Shown one piece after another: positions 37,001-46,560 of a stretch of DNA of 64,000 bases. This stretch comes from Pseudomonas sp. BP8 (GTDB taxonomy: Bacteria; Pseudomonadota; Gammaproteobacteria; Pseudomonadales; Pseudomonadaceae), in the NCBI RefSeq assembly GCF_017875955.1, contig NZ_JAGINK010000001.1, forward strand, positions 501,001-565,000, written 5' to 3'. Under the pieces are notes generated by a model. The model was not told where the DNA came from and did not search any database. It saw only the letters and a program-made list of their open reading frames with translations. The number at the start of each line of letters is the position of its first letter. The stretch's first letter is position 1. A program made the position numbers and the translations under genes.

Positions 37001-37598
37001 GCTTGCTCCTTTTTATTTGACCTAATAGTAGGAGGTAGCATTCAGCATGGCAGTTCGTTCATGCCAAGGCTTTTTCTTCGCCAACCCCTTGTCTCATCAG
37101 CATCACAAAAGCGCACTACAAGACGCAGCCTAAGGCGCGGAAGAACACAAAACAAGGCCATGTGACACTATCGCCGTTCATAGTCGACGCAGGGTTCGTA
37201 TGGCGGCAAATGGTCGGGACGCGATTCAGAATGCGCCAGTAGGCGTGGCGGGACAGCCGGTCATGAAAGGTGGATAATGGCGGATCGCTACCCTCCACCA
37301 AGGGCAGCTTTGGGTCGAAAGCAGTCGTTCCCCTAGGACCGCAAGCGAACCATATCGGCCCTTCGCCAAAAGGCTACATACCGGCAGAGGCTGCCGGTCG
37401 AGTCGGGACATTACGGCCTAAAGCATCCGTTGGATTCTGGCTGTGCGATTCATTATCTATAGGCATAGTCACACGACTACAAACTCTCAAGGGAAACACG
37501 GTCGATTTAGCCGGGCGTGCGATTGGCCACGCCATTTTTCGTGATACCACGGCTTCGTACAGTACCATTCGTGGCCGGGACCACATGGAGGAAGAGTC
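37001..37598. other. Intergenic region between SIR2 and the 1207-residue gene
   Basis: A 598-bp divergent control region. It should hold promoters for both genes. It includes a fragment of the dispersed repeat (CAGCTTTGGGTCGAAAGC near 37305) and the 7-bp inverted repeat GGCAGAG/GCTGCCG type sequence near 37383-37396. No credible coding sequence seen. Confidence 0.5.
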
Positions 37599-40500
37599 GT
37601 GACCGGATTCGAAGAGGTGCATCCGCCGGAAGGTATGTGGGCACCGCTGCAGATGCGCCAAGAGTTGAGGCAGATGTTCGGGCGCTGGCTGCCCAAGTCG
37701 AGTTATCAGCGCCCCATTGCTGGGCCGGAAGACATAATCGACGAGCTAAGTATTCTCGACTTATGTCAGCACTACCGGTTGGAGTATCGGGGAGGCGCTG
37801 AGGATGTTGCCAAGTCTTGGGACGAATCGAAGCGTCGCGCTGCAGACAGCGGCCCGACGTTCGACGATCTCAAGAATAACGGTTGGGTGTCCTTCGACGG
37901 CGGTCGCTGGATTATGCAGAGCGCGCCTCTAGGCACGCGCTCGCACATTACCTATCCGAGCCCAAGCACGGAGAACTTGCTGACGGGGCTCGGCGAACTC
38001 CAGCTTGTTGCGAGGTCTGATACACCCCCTCCCCATGCTAAAGCGCTTGCAGACAGGATATTGGCTGATTGCGGGCTTCCAGTTCATATACCAACCAAAG
38101 ATCCGGACTGGCTTGCAGGCCGGCTGTGGGAGCGACTGTGCCCGAAGCCCCAGCAGCATTCCGCGGACGATGGCGTCAGCACAGCTGACGCAGCGCCCCC
38201 TGTCGAACGCGAGGCCTGCGATGCGCTCGCTTTGCTAGATGCGGATGCCGAAACTGTCGATAGAGCCTTTTTGGAGTGGTCTGTATGGTGTGACGTCCTC
38301 GGCTATTACGGTAGCTGGGACAGTGGCTGGGGACCCACTGAGATGCGGTACAGCCGTGAGGCAGCTCACCGCGCATTGGAACGCCAGACCCTTTGGGGTA
38401 CGTGGGACAACGATGCCGAACGCTACGCAGCATTGCTCAAAAATACGTTTGCGATTCCGCTGGACCAAATGCGGAATGCCGGAGCTCCGGAGGTAGCACC
38501 TCCCCGCACTCTAGTATCTAGAGTTGACTGGATGATGCGCCCCGACGTCGAACATCTGATAATGGAACGGCTCGGCTCTAATACAGCCAGCTTTGCATTT
38601 GCTCTGCTCTGCTCCGAGCTTGAGAAAACTGACATCGGGCCTACCATCATGGCTGCAGCGACGACGGTCCTATCGTTTGCTGCCGCCCATCCGATGGCAT
38701 TGCAGCACTTGCTATTCCGAGTCAGGTCCGTACCAGTGCTATTGGTAGACATGCTGATGCATCAGCGCACGGGCTGCCTAGCAGCCAAACTGGCTATTGA
38801 GTGGCGTCCGAAATCCACACGGAGTAGTGATCGCAACCTGAGTCGTGAAGCTCAAACTAAGGCATTTGCGGTTCAAGACGCGCTATCGCTTTTGGCTTAT
38901 CACTTGTCTGAGGGCACGCTTGATCTTGCGGAATACGCATCTTTGGTGACTTGGTGCTATGCGAGCGACACTTACAGCAAAAGAGCCATTGCAGACGCGA
39001 GGAGACCCGTTGGGCGGCAGCTTCTCAAGGTGGCCTCAAGGCAAAGCAAAGACCTCCAGTCTGCAGTGCTGCAGCACCTCGTAGATCAGGCCGACTACAC
39101 AGACAACGTGCCTAGAGCATGCTTTGCAGCAGTGCTCGACGGGCTGAACTACCTTTCGAGCGCGCCGATTAGCGACGCTTTCCCAGTCGTGGGGCTTTAT
39201 TCAAAGTTTGCGCGCGACATGCACTTAGAATGGACCGACGCAGCCAGTCTCTCCGCAAATCTGGCCGTTCATCTCGTCACGGCTGCATTCGCTCACACCG
39301 CGTCTTATAGAGATGCATTGCTAACCCCATTCGATAGCGCACAGCTACTGCGAAACACGCCGGTCGAAGAAAGGCCATCCTTGCGTTATTCGATTGCCAG
39401 AACTCTACGAGTGCACGTGCGGTTGCTCGCACGCGCCGTTGCTGGCTGGGACGGCGAGACGGTACCGCCGGAGCTCTGTGACGCACTCCAAGTGCTCATT
39501 TCGCGCAGTGTTATTGAGCATGACCAGAAAGGGCGCGTCGGAGCCCTCACAGACAGGTATAGGCCAGGCCCTTTACTCAAACGTGAAGAGGCCTCGCCGG
39601 CAGAAGATCTCGCTGCCGCATGGCGACAGCTAAACGGCAATCACCAGGAAGCCATGCTGCAGGCGCTTGCTCTGTCAGACGATCCGGTGTTACTTGCCGA
39701 GCTTTGCCAGCACCTACCTGCGGCGGCAAAGCCCGGCATCCGAGCGAGGTTACGCCAGCTTAAGCCAGAAGAGGCATCCGCGTTTTGGACATGGCCCGAG
39801 CTGCAGCACCGCATCGAGTCTTTGTTGGTCGCTGGCGAATATGCGCTTGCCCGTGAGCACTTGGATGAGGCTGAGCAGGACTTAGATCGCGCACCATCTG
39901 AGTTCCGGCTTGAGCTTTTTGCCCTCGAGCTTCGACTGTTTCTAAAGGAGAAGAACTGGGCTGCACTTGATGGAGCTGTTGCCCCTTTGGCACTGGATCG
40001 GCTCACGGCACAACAGGCGCAAGACAAACTGGAATTTTACAGGGCAACCTCCCAACTGCTGCGCCCAGACGGCAATTTGGCAGCTGCCCGAGTCGCTCTA
40101 GAGCGCCTGGCGGCGCGCCCTGGTGCGCCTCCCGCATACAAGGAAAACGTCTTTGCGGTTGCCATTCAGCAGCTTGTGGGACCCACCCTGCATCCGTTGA
40201 GTGGTGCAGATCGTGTGACCGGCCAAGGCCTCCTAGCGGAAATCAATGCTGAGGTCGCTGTGGGCGAGAGCTCAGTCAGCAGTAGTCTGCTAGCCAACCG
40301 CGCGCTGCTCATGATGGCATTGCAAAAGCCGGAGGATGCTTTAGAGAGCGTGGCGACTCGTCGTCGGGAGAGGCGAAGCCCAGAACTCGAACTCATAGCC
40401 GTACTTTCAAAGTACGAGCTGGGCTTCCGTGACGAGGCAATGGCGATTTTAGACACAGCCATCTCCGAGTTCGGAACTGATGACCGACTAATCGCGCTCA

Positions 40501-41222
40501 AGAACGACCTTCAAGCTGGAGACTCCGCGCCCAGTATCGCTTCGGCATCGGTCGTCCTCGATTCGATTTCCTCTATCCGGGCTGCCTTGCAACAGCTGAC
40601 TGTGCTTCTGCCTTCCCAGATTGGAGACATACTTGGTCCCCCTGGCGGCGGGGTTCGAGGCTATCTCATAGGGCAAGTTTCACGTGCCGTTGCCGCGCTT
40701 CAACATATGGCGGCGATGCTCCGCGAGCGGAAAGACTCCATGAACTTGGCAAGGTTTGAGGATGACCTCAACACCGCCATGCGAGAGGTGCTAGGAGCTT
40801 TGCTCGCAGTGACTAAATGGGATGTGGCTGACCAATCGCTCGGAGGAGCAACGGCAAACGGTAATCCCGGCGAAAGGGATGCAGTGATCCGGGTGTCCGG
40901 TCAGGAAATATCGATAATCGAAGCGCTGGTCTGCACCGGACTTGATCGCACCAACATCAAGAAGCACTTCGACAAGCTTGTGTCATACGGAGTCTGTGAC
41001 CTCTATTTCCACGTCATTTACTCGTACGCGAAGGAGCTAAATCCTCTCTTCAAGTATGTTGGTGAAATGCTCGAGCACGAGGCTCCTTCAGGTCTGATCT
41101 ACCTTGACTGCGAGCCTCTGGGACCCCCGAATTACGAGGCGAGTGGGTATGTCGCAACCTATCGCGTAGATCACAGGGAAGTCGCAGTCGCATTCTTGAT
41201 TGTTGACCTGGGTCGCCCCTAG
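37599..41222 (+). CDS. Large protein of unknown function (1207 residues), possible defence effector
   Basis: The GTG start at 37599 follows GGAGGAAGA. The protein is soluble, with no signal peptide and no Walker motifs. Residues from about 400 to 1000 are leucine/alanine-rich and helical with TPR-like spacing (for example ALAREHLDEAEQDLDRAPSE, then AIQQLV and ALESVATRRRERRSPELELI). The last 117 residues read GERDAVIRVSGQEISIIEAL followed by LDRTNIKKHFDKLVSYG, resembling restriction-nuclease-like (PD-D/ExK) C-terminal domains with D1094 and E1108. The lysine expected two residues after the glutamate is absent (EAL), so it may be degenerate. It lies between SIR2-HerA and tnsD, a typical cargo position. 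The function is unknown. Confidence 0.8.
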   Translation: MTGFEEVHPPEGMWAPLQMRQELRQMFGRWLPKSSYQRPIAGPEDIIDELSILDLCQHYRLEYRGGAEDVAKSWDESKRRAADSGPTFDDLKNNGWVSFDGGRWIMQSAPLGTRSHITYPSPSTENLLTGLGELQLVARSDTPPPHAKALADRILADCGLPVHIPTKDPDWLAGRLWERLCPKPQQHSADDGVSTADAAPPVEREACDALALLDADAETVDRAFLEWSVWCDVLGYYGSWDSGWGPTEMRYSREAAHRALERQTLWGTWDNDAERYAALLKNTFAIPLDQMRNAGAPEVAPPRTLVSRVDWMMRPDVEHLIMERLGSNTASFAFALLCSELEKTDIGPTIMAAATTVLSFAAAHPMALQHLLFRVRSVPVLLVDMLMHQRTGCLAAKLAIEWRPKSTRSSDRNLSREAQTKAFAVQDALSLLAYHLSEGTLDLAEYASLVTWCYASDTYSKRAIADARRPVGRQLLKVASRQSKDLQSAVLQHLVDQADYTDNVPRACFAAVLDGLNYLSSAPISDAFPVVGLYSKFARDMHLEWTDAASLSANLAVHLVTAAFAHTASYRDALLTPFDSAQLLRNTPVEERPSLRYSIARTLRVHVRLLARAVAGWDGETVPPELCDALQVLISRSVIEHDQKGRVGALTDRYRPGPLLKREEASPAEDLAAAWRQLNGNHQEAMLQALALSDDPVLLAELCQHLPAAAKPGIRARLRQLKPEEASAFWTWPELQHRIESLLVAGEYALAREHLDEAEQDLDRAPSEFRLELFALELRLFLKEKNWAALDGAVAPLALDRLTAQQAQDKLEFYRATSQLLRPDGNLAAARVALERLAARPGAPPAYKENVFAVAIQQLVGPTLHPLSGADRVTGQGLLAEINAEVAVGESSVSSSLLANRALLMMALQKPEDALESVATRRRERRSPELELIAVLSKYELGFRDEAMAILDTAISEFGTDDRLIALKNDLQAGDSAPSIASASVVLDSISSIRAALQQLTVLLPSQIGDILGPPGGGVRGYLIGQVSRAVAALQHMAAMLRERKDSMNLARFEDDLNTAMREVLGALLAVTKWDVADQSLGGATANGNPGERDAVIRVSGQEISIIEALVCTGLDRTNIKKHFDKLVSYGVCDLYFHVIYSYAKELNPLFKYVGEMLEHEAPSGLIYLDCEPLGPPNYEASGYVATYRVDHREVAVAFLIVDLGRP

Positions 41223-41252
41223 TTCTGTAGACACGTCCGAGCCCGAGCGGCT

Positions 41253-41335
41253 TCTTCTGGCAGATTGCTGCCCTTCGCGAGAGACCGCTTCGGGTCGATG
41301 ACGATTATTGGCTAGTGGCCAGCAAAGGGCATTGG
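41253..41335. repeat. Copy of the dispersed repeat between the 1207-residue gene and tnsD
   Basis: CTGGCAGATTGCTGCCCTTC, then GCGAGAGACCGCTTCGGGTC and further GGCCAGCAAAGGGCA. It shares the CTGCCCTTCGCGAG and GGGTCG blocks with the repeat at 32110-32243. It sits in the convergent gap where it may act as a terminator. Confidence 0.6.
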
Positions 41336-42904
41336 CTAGATACCATGGAGAAGTTTCCTTGCCTTAGGATACCGAGCTCGTTTTTCAAGAGCTGCACTTA
41401 ATCGAGGGATACGAAGAAAAATTTCCTCTTTCGAATAGCCAGGGGCGAGCTTACGGATCACCCGCTCGATCGACACACAGAGTTGCTCATCACGCATAGC
41501 CCAATCTAGTTGTCTTGGTTTGAACCGCTCTTTAGGCAAGCGGGAACACTGTTCCGCTAGCCAGCCTCTATCATTCCTGTAAAGCCATGCATAAGAGTTT
41601 GGAAGCAACGACCGAATTCGTTTAGCCCCAAAATCTGGATTATTTCTAACAGTCGATTGCCATATTGTGCAATGCTTTTCGCGCAATTCACAAAAGCGAA
41701 CGTCAGACCTCACTTTTTTTGTACGAGGATTGGTGCGAAGAAGTCTATTTATGGTAGATATTGAAATCCCGAATTTAGTCGAAATATTGTGGTTCTCAAC
41801 CCCTTGTTGTAGCTCCGCGAGTATAAGGTTTTTAAGGGCAGTAAACATTTTTTTGGGTTTTGGTTTTCCGGTAGCTACGAAGAGATTATCTTTCTCTCGA
41901 CGATCAGTAATATCATTTTCGGCCGTAGGAAAACTGTTGCAAACCAATTCATCGAACTTAGAAAGTCTGTTTCTGTATGCGTTTATAAACTCTTCAAAGC
42001 CTCCGAAGAGCCACTGGATCAGGATTAGGTGCTTAAGTGGATGCGAGTGTCGACGAGGGCGGCGGAGCATCTCGTCCATATAGGCAGCCGCCTCTTGGGA
42101 AGATGATGGCAAAGAGAAAAACGGCCAAAATTGACGAAGATGTACGCAAAATTCTGAAAATTCGTGCGATGACTCGGCTCTCTCAGATCCGAAGGAATCC
42201 ACGGTAGTCTTGTAGACTTGGGCGACAATAGAGGAATCGAACTTGCTATGTTTTCCATATTCAGCTAATGAACGTGCTGCGTTTCCCAAGTCTACGATCA
42301 CGGATTTGACGTTATCCCTCACCGGGGGCCAAGCAGGCTCTATCAGTTCATCTTCACTCGGCACCGCCCATTTGAACTGCCTACTCCACTGCCGGTTGGT
42401 CGTTGATTCTCTCAGCAGGCAACCGTGCTTGGGGCATATTAAAACTCCCGGATATTGATGCGATAGATGCCAGTACGACATACCGTAGGTAATACGATCA
42501 TCAATTAAGCAATCCAGGCACGCCCGTAACGGATGTTCACCTCCAAAGCGTCCAGCAACCAGTCCAATTTTGTACTTAATGGACCCCAGCTTCGAGCCAG
42601 ACAGTGAAGCCACAATAGCTTCTTGGCAGCGTTCCGATTGGAACGGAAAGAATAGGGGGATGATCGTACGGTCAGAAATAATCTTCTCAGCACTCCCCCA
42701 CGCTATTTTAGCATCTGAAACCAAACTTATTAAGTTGCTTGGAAAATCATGCGTATAGTGGGTTGGTTTGGTTTCGAAAAGTTGCGCTAGCGTGTCTATC
42801 GCTGATCGATTACGCAAAAACACATGTTGGCGACTCACTATGCTAAAGAATGTCTCATCATCTAGCCAGTTGAGAAATGGAGGCGGGCGAATTATTGGTT
42901 TCAT
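41336..42904 (-). CDS. tnsD: Tn7-like target-selection protein TnsD
   Basis: 522 residues, close to the length of Tn7 TnsD. The N-terminal TniQ domain has LDDETFFSIVSRQ and a zinc-finger region with C129-x2-C132, then YWHLSHQYPGVLICPKHG with C157 and H160. The C-terminal half is basic with helix-turn-helix-like stretches (NISTKFGISISTINRLLRTN), which suits sequence-specific DNA binding. By family it should bind the 3' end of glmS and recruit TnsC. It is transcribed away from tnsABC instead of following tnsC as in Tn7, so it may be separately regulated. Confidence 0.88.
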   Translation of the reverse strand: MKPIIRPPPFLNWLDDETFFSIVSRQHVFLRNRSAIDTLAQLFETKPTHYTHDFPSNLISLVSDAKIAWGSAEKIISDRTIIPLFFPFQSERCQEAIVASLSGSKLGSIKYKIGLVAGRFGGEHPLRACLDCLIDDRITYGMSYWHLSHQYPGVLICPKHGCLLRESTTNRQWSRQFKWAVPSEDELIEPAWPPVRDNVKSVIVDLGNAARSLAEYGKHSKFDSSIVAQVYKTTVDSFGSERAESSHEFSEFCVHLRQFWPFFSLPSSSQEAAAYMDEMLRRPRRHSHPLKHLILIQWLFGGFEEFINAYRNRLSKFDELVCNSFPTAENDITDRREKDNLFVATGKPKPKKMFTALKNLILAELQQGVENHNISTKFGISISTINRLLRTNPRTKKVRSDVRFCELREKHCTIWQSTVRNNPDFGAKRIRSLLPNSYAWLYRNDRGWLAEQCSRLPKERFKPRQLDWAMRDEQLCVSIERVIRKLAPGYSKEEIFLRIPRLSAALEKRARYPKARKLLHGI

Positions 42905-43597
42905 GAGCTGCTCCTAGGCTTGAGCAACACGATAGCTCTGGCATTTAGGTGCAGAAAATAATGATTGGAAATTTCAAAGGTAAATTTTACAATTAACGGT
43001 TTTGTCGCTCGCGAACTGTTAACCGTTAAAGGTTAATTATGTGCATCTGGCCGCTCTAGTTCGGGCCTTAGATGGGTTTAGACCAGTCCGTCAGCGGTGT
43101 CGGGTAACCTTTCCTGACGTTACAGAAAATTAAAGTTTAGAGCTCAAATATATTGCCAGGTTGTTTTTTTCGGCAGTAACATATTCTGTTTCAAGCGAAA
43201 CGACTCCAGCGCGTACCCTCGCTTAATCAGGGTGCATGCGGGAGGTTCAGGAAAAAGCTGAAGTGGGTCAGCGGTGACTGCTTCCCGCTACGATGTGCAC
43301 AGAAAGGAATTTGAATGAACGCAGGATAAAGCAAAGCGTTATCAGTCAATAGACAAAGGCCCAAGTGCGACCTTGGGCCTCTGTGGATAAGTCAGAATTG
43401 ACCGCTGACTTTTCCATTGTCTATCCATAGCTGCAGGACGTCAAGTCCCGCACGTATTCGCTCGTCCACAGGAAAGTAGGCGTTATCCACAATCGGATCA
43501 TGCCTGGAACCCCCGCAGGACAAGGGGTTTGCTGATGCCCGTTAAGTTATCCCCAGACGGGTGGGCTTAGCGAACACCGTGAAATTGGAAGGCTAGG
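42905..43597. promoter_or_regulatory. Divergent tnsD-tnsA control region
   Basis: 693 bp without a gene. TTAACGGTT (42993-43001) and AACCGTTAA (43021-43029) form an inverted repeat about 90 bp before tnsD and are candidates for an operator. AGGCCCAAG/CTTGGGCCT (about 43358-43381) is a stable hairpin flanked by ATAGACAA and TTGTCTAT. TTATCCACA-type boxes occur near 43383 (TGTGGATAA) and 43482 (TTATCCACA). No TnsB-type end repeats were seen here. Confidence 0.55.
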
Positions 43598-44560
43598 ATG
43601 AAAGAAAAGGACAGATTTGACGTCATCATGAAACGTCAAGCCGGGTTCCAATGGGGCGATTTTTACGTTCCATCTAGTTTGGCTGTGCCGCGAGAAGCAC
43701 CCCGAGGGTCTCGTGCTTCCAGGCTGTATAGCCACAAGCTGATCCGAACAGTACACGCGCTCTCGGCGCCGGAGAGGGTGTTCACACAGCTTGCGCTTCA
43801 CCACCCCAACCTATTTGAACTCCATGAACAGAAGATGCTGTGGCCTGTAGATGCTCCTCATCCATTGCAAGGTCATCCACAGACGAAGGGGCAGCTTCTC
43901 CCACCTCTACGTGGCACCGTTTACATCGCGGCAGAAATTGGCTTCAAGCATCACGCCATCATCGTCACCGATGAGTGGGGAGAGCGCATTAGACAGCCGT
44001 ACCCATATTTAGGTGACCTTTTACTGTACCTGGAGAACGATCAAGGCCGCGCCTACGCCATCAACTGGACCGTCAAGGATACCCGACAGGCTTTTGCTGA
44101 ACGCAGGGCTAGGTCGCCCAAGACACCTGTCCAGCGGAAAAAAGACCGCGAGCATGCACAGCTCCGAGGCCGCTTGGAGCGCTTGTATTACGCCAGTGCC
44201 GGTATCCAGACCATTGAGGTCGCTAAGGACGAGATTCCTGCAGCAGTCGAAGCGAACCTCGACCTTCTATTCAATATGCACGGCCTGCCGGTATCCCTAG
44301 ATCAAACACTGTTGGAGGATTTCGCTTGCGCAGTCCAAGCAGCTGTACGTGCTGGAGATCCCCTGAACTACCTGGCAATCCGCTACGGCAGGCGCTGGGG
44401 GAATTCTAGTCACTTCATCGCAAAGATCTATCAAGACATCTGGGAGCGGCGAATTGTTGTCGACTTCAACAAACCTATTTTGATAGATCATCCGCTCAAC
44501 ACGGACGGGCCAGATCTGCTCGATCAATTCAACTACCTGTTCGAGGATTTTCAGGGATGA
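43598..44560 (+). CDS. tnsA: Transposase subunit TnsA (endonuclease)
   Basis: 320 residues, somewhat longer than Tn7 TnsA (273). The restriction-endonuclease-like fold residues are E59 (SAPERVF), D140 (YLGDLLLY) and K160 (AINWTVKD), matching E63, D114 and K132 of Tn7 TnsA. It cleaves the 5' ends of the transposon so that movement is cut-and-paste. The stop overlaps tnsB by 4 bp. Start by the ATG at 43598, which lies 3 bases after AGG; a second ATG is at residue 11. Confidence 0.9.
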   Translation: MKEKDRFDVIMKRQAGFQWGDFYVPSSLAVPREAPRGSRASRLYSHKLIRTVHALSAPERVFTQLALHHPNLFELHEQKMLWPVDAPHPLQGHPQTKGQLLPPLRGTVYIAAEIGFKHHAIIVTDEWGERIRQPYPYLGDLLLYLENDQGRAYAINWTVKDTRQAFAERRARSPKTPVQRKKDREHAQLRGRLERLYYASAGIQTIEVAKDEIPAAVEANLDLLFNMHGLPVSLDQTLLEDFACAVQAAVRAGDPLNYLAIRYGRRWGNSSHFIAKIYQDIWERRIVVDFNKPILIDHPLNTDGPDLLDQFNYLFEDFQG

Positions 44561-46560
44561 GTCCGGGGTCTAAAATCTTAGCCCCCGAGGGATTCCAATG
44601 TCTCAAGGTTGGGCGGACTTACCATTTTCTTATCAGTGACGGTATGCGCAGTCGCGTGCATTTGGTTGAATTCTTCTATGAGAATCAACGGCCTGAGGCA
44701 CGACTGATTACTTTGAGACAATTCGAGTTCGAAGAGGCCCTGGAAAATGGATGGCTAGTGGAAGATGGGCTTCCCGCTACACTGCCCCCTTGGCTTGAGG
44801 CTATCGAGGGTAAGCCAGTATGGTATTTAGAGCAAAAAAGAGTTTCAAAGAAAAAGAGTTATGAATCGTATGTAAATCATCGTTTCGAAATGATCTCTGA
44901 CCTTATTTTGCGCCGAGATAAGGTTCTTGCCGAAGAAAACCCGGACGTCGAGATTAACCGCGAAGCGAAAAAGCTAAAGCAGGCCCCTGCGAGGCTCCGA
45001 GCGTGGTTTTATACTTATCTTATGTACGGCCAAAATAGATGGGCTTTGGTCCCGAACTTTCTTAGTAACGGCCGGCACAACCGAGATACACCTGAACGGA
45101 AAACTAAGTTAGGACGTCCCTCAGCCCACGGTAGTCGCCATGGGTACCATTGCAATGAGGCAATGAAAGGGAAAATCCTTAAAGGATTTTTGAATTCGAA
45201 TGATTCCAGCCTAACGCAGAATGAAATCTACAGCGACGTGCTAAAAAGCGAATTTGGGTGCAAATCTAAAAAAATCGGTCCAGACAACTACGAAATCTCT
45301 CATCCCCAAGGCGAGCCCTTCCCCTCATTTAATCAATTCATTTATTGGGTCAAAAAGCAAATTGATCCTAAACAGCTGAATATAGCACTTAAGGGCGAAC
45401 ACGGCGCACGTGAAATTTCTGGTTCTATAGGTAAGTTCGACGAAAAGCTTTTAAATGTGTATCAGCGCGTTGAGTTCGATGGCTATTACATTAATGAGAA
45501 GCTTCAAGGGCTCACTGAAGGTTGTGCTGTGGACAGCTATTGTGTAGTTCGAGCACGCTGCGGCATGTCTGGTTATATTTTGGGCACGGGTTTCTCAGAG
45601 GGTAAAGAGAACATGGCCGCATATATGGCGACCCTATTCTGCATGGCCATAGGCAAGGTGAGGTATTGTGAGCTTTTTGGGCTGACCATCGATGCAGATG
45701 AGTGGATCAGTGAGGGGCTTTGTAGCGGCATAGTGTTCGATCGGGGTCCTGCTGCCATGTTCGAATCCGGTCCAAATGTTAATTGGTTAAAATCGGTAGA
45801 ATTGACGCCAACTTTTTCTGGCCAATCGAAAGCAACGATCGAGTCCTCGCATCCTAAGAAAAAGAAAATTAAAGGTAAGCCCGCACATCACCATAGCGAT
45901 CATAATTTTGTTCAGATGGCCAAGCGAGAGATTCTTCGAGCAGTAAAGGATAATCATTCTTTAGGAAAAATCAATCTCGAGGATGAACTAGTCCTCGCTG
46001 GCGTACCGCCCACACCTCACGGGGCTTTCAGCTATTGGGCCGCACTTGGTAGAAACTCGGCAGTCACAATGCACTTTGATACCGCTGTGAGAAGTTTTTT
46101 GGTAAAGCATCCAGTGACTATACGTAAAGATGCCGTATATTTATATGGGCGTAAATATAGATCGAACGAACTGGTATATACCGGGCTGTTTGACTCCGTT
46201 GCCAGATACGGCGTAATTGAATCCGATGCTTATGTCCTGACAATGTGTGTTCGTCATATTTGGGTGGATATCAAAGGTCACCTTTATCAATTAGATGTTA
46301 TTCGCACAGTCCGCTCTGCGTCGGGCCTTGAGGATATAACGCTGAACGAATTGCAGCAAATCGATAAGTTGCGTCAAGACGGCTATTCTGCTCACCGTCG
46401 CCAAGCGGCTGCGCGAGGTCAATACTTTATGGATAGGCATGAAGAGGCAGTTGGTTTGGAGTGGCATGGTGGGCAGACAAAATCTGGAGCGGCTCCAAAA
46501 GGAGCAAATTATAAACAAGCCATGGAAGCCTATAATATTTTCAGGGGAGCAAAAAAATGA
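44557..46560 (+). CDS. tnsB: Transposase subunit TnsB (DDE transposase)
   Basis: 667 residues. An rve/Mu-type integrase core is recognised with D308 (VEFDGYY), D395 (IVFDRGPA) and E429 (ATIESSHPKKK), followed by a Mu-C-like beta-barrel and a C-terminal tail ending in a TnsC-interacting-like segment. It binds the end repeats and joins 3' ends to target DNA. The start overlaps tnsA by 4 bp and the end overlaps tnsC by 4 bp, so the three are tightly coupled. All three catalytic residues are present, so it appears functional. Confidence 0.92.
   Translation: MSPGSKILAPEGFQCLKVGRTYHFLISDGMRSRVHLVEFFYENQRPEARLITLRQFEFEEALENGWLVEDGLPATLPPWLEAIEGKPVWYLEQKRVSKKKSYESYVNHRFEMISDLILRRDKVLAEENPDVEINREAKKLKQAPARLRAWFYTYLMYGQNRWALVPNFLSNGRHNRDTPERKTKLGRPSAHGSRHGYHCNEAMKGKILKGFLNSNDSSLTQNEIYSDVLKSEFGCKSKKIGPDNYEISHPQGEPFPSFNQFIYWVKKQIDPKQLNIALKGEHGAREISGSIGKFDEKLLNVYQRVEFDGYYINEKLQGLTEGCAVDSYCVVRARCGMSGYILGTGFSEGKENMAAYMATLFCMAIGKVRYCELFGLTIDADEWISEGLCSGIVFDRGPAAMFESGPNVNWLKSVELTPTFSGQSKATIESSHPKKKKIKGKPAHHHSDHNFVQMAKREILRAVKDNHSLGKINLEDELVLAGVPPTPHGAFSYWAALGRNSAVTMHFDTAVRSFLVKHPVTIRKDAVYLYGRKYRSNELVYTGLFDSVARYGVIESDAYVLTMCVRHIWVDIKGHLYQLDVIRTVRSASGLEDITLNELQQIDKLRQDGYSAHRRQAAARGQYFMDRHEEAVGLEWHGGQTKSGAAPKGANYKQAMEAYNIFRGAKK

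Noticed and set aside
43358..43381. Hairpin AGGCCCAAG/CTTGGGCCT as an internal transposon end
   Set aside because: None of the AAAGTCGGTA end repeats are near, so there is no sign of a second nested Tn7-like end upstream of tnsA.
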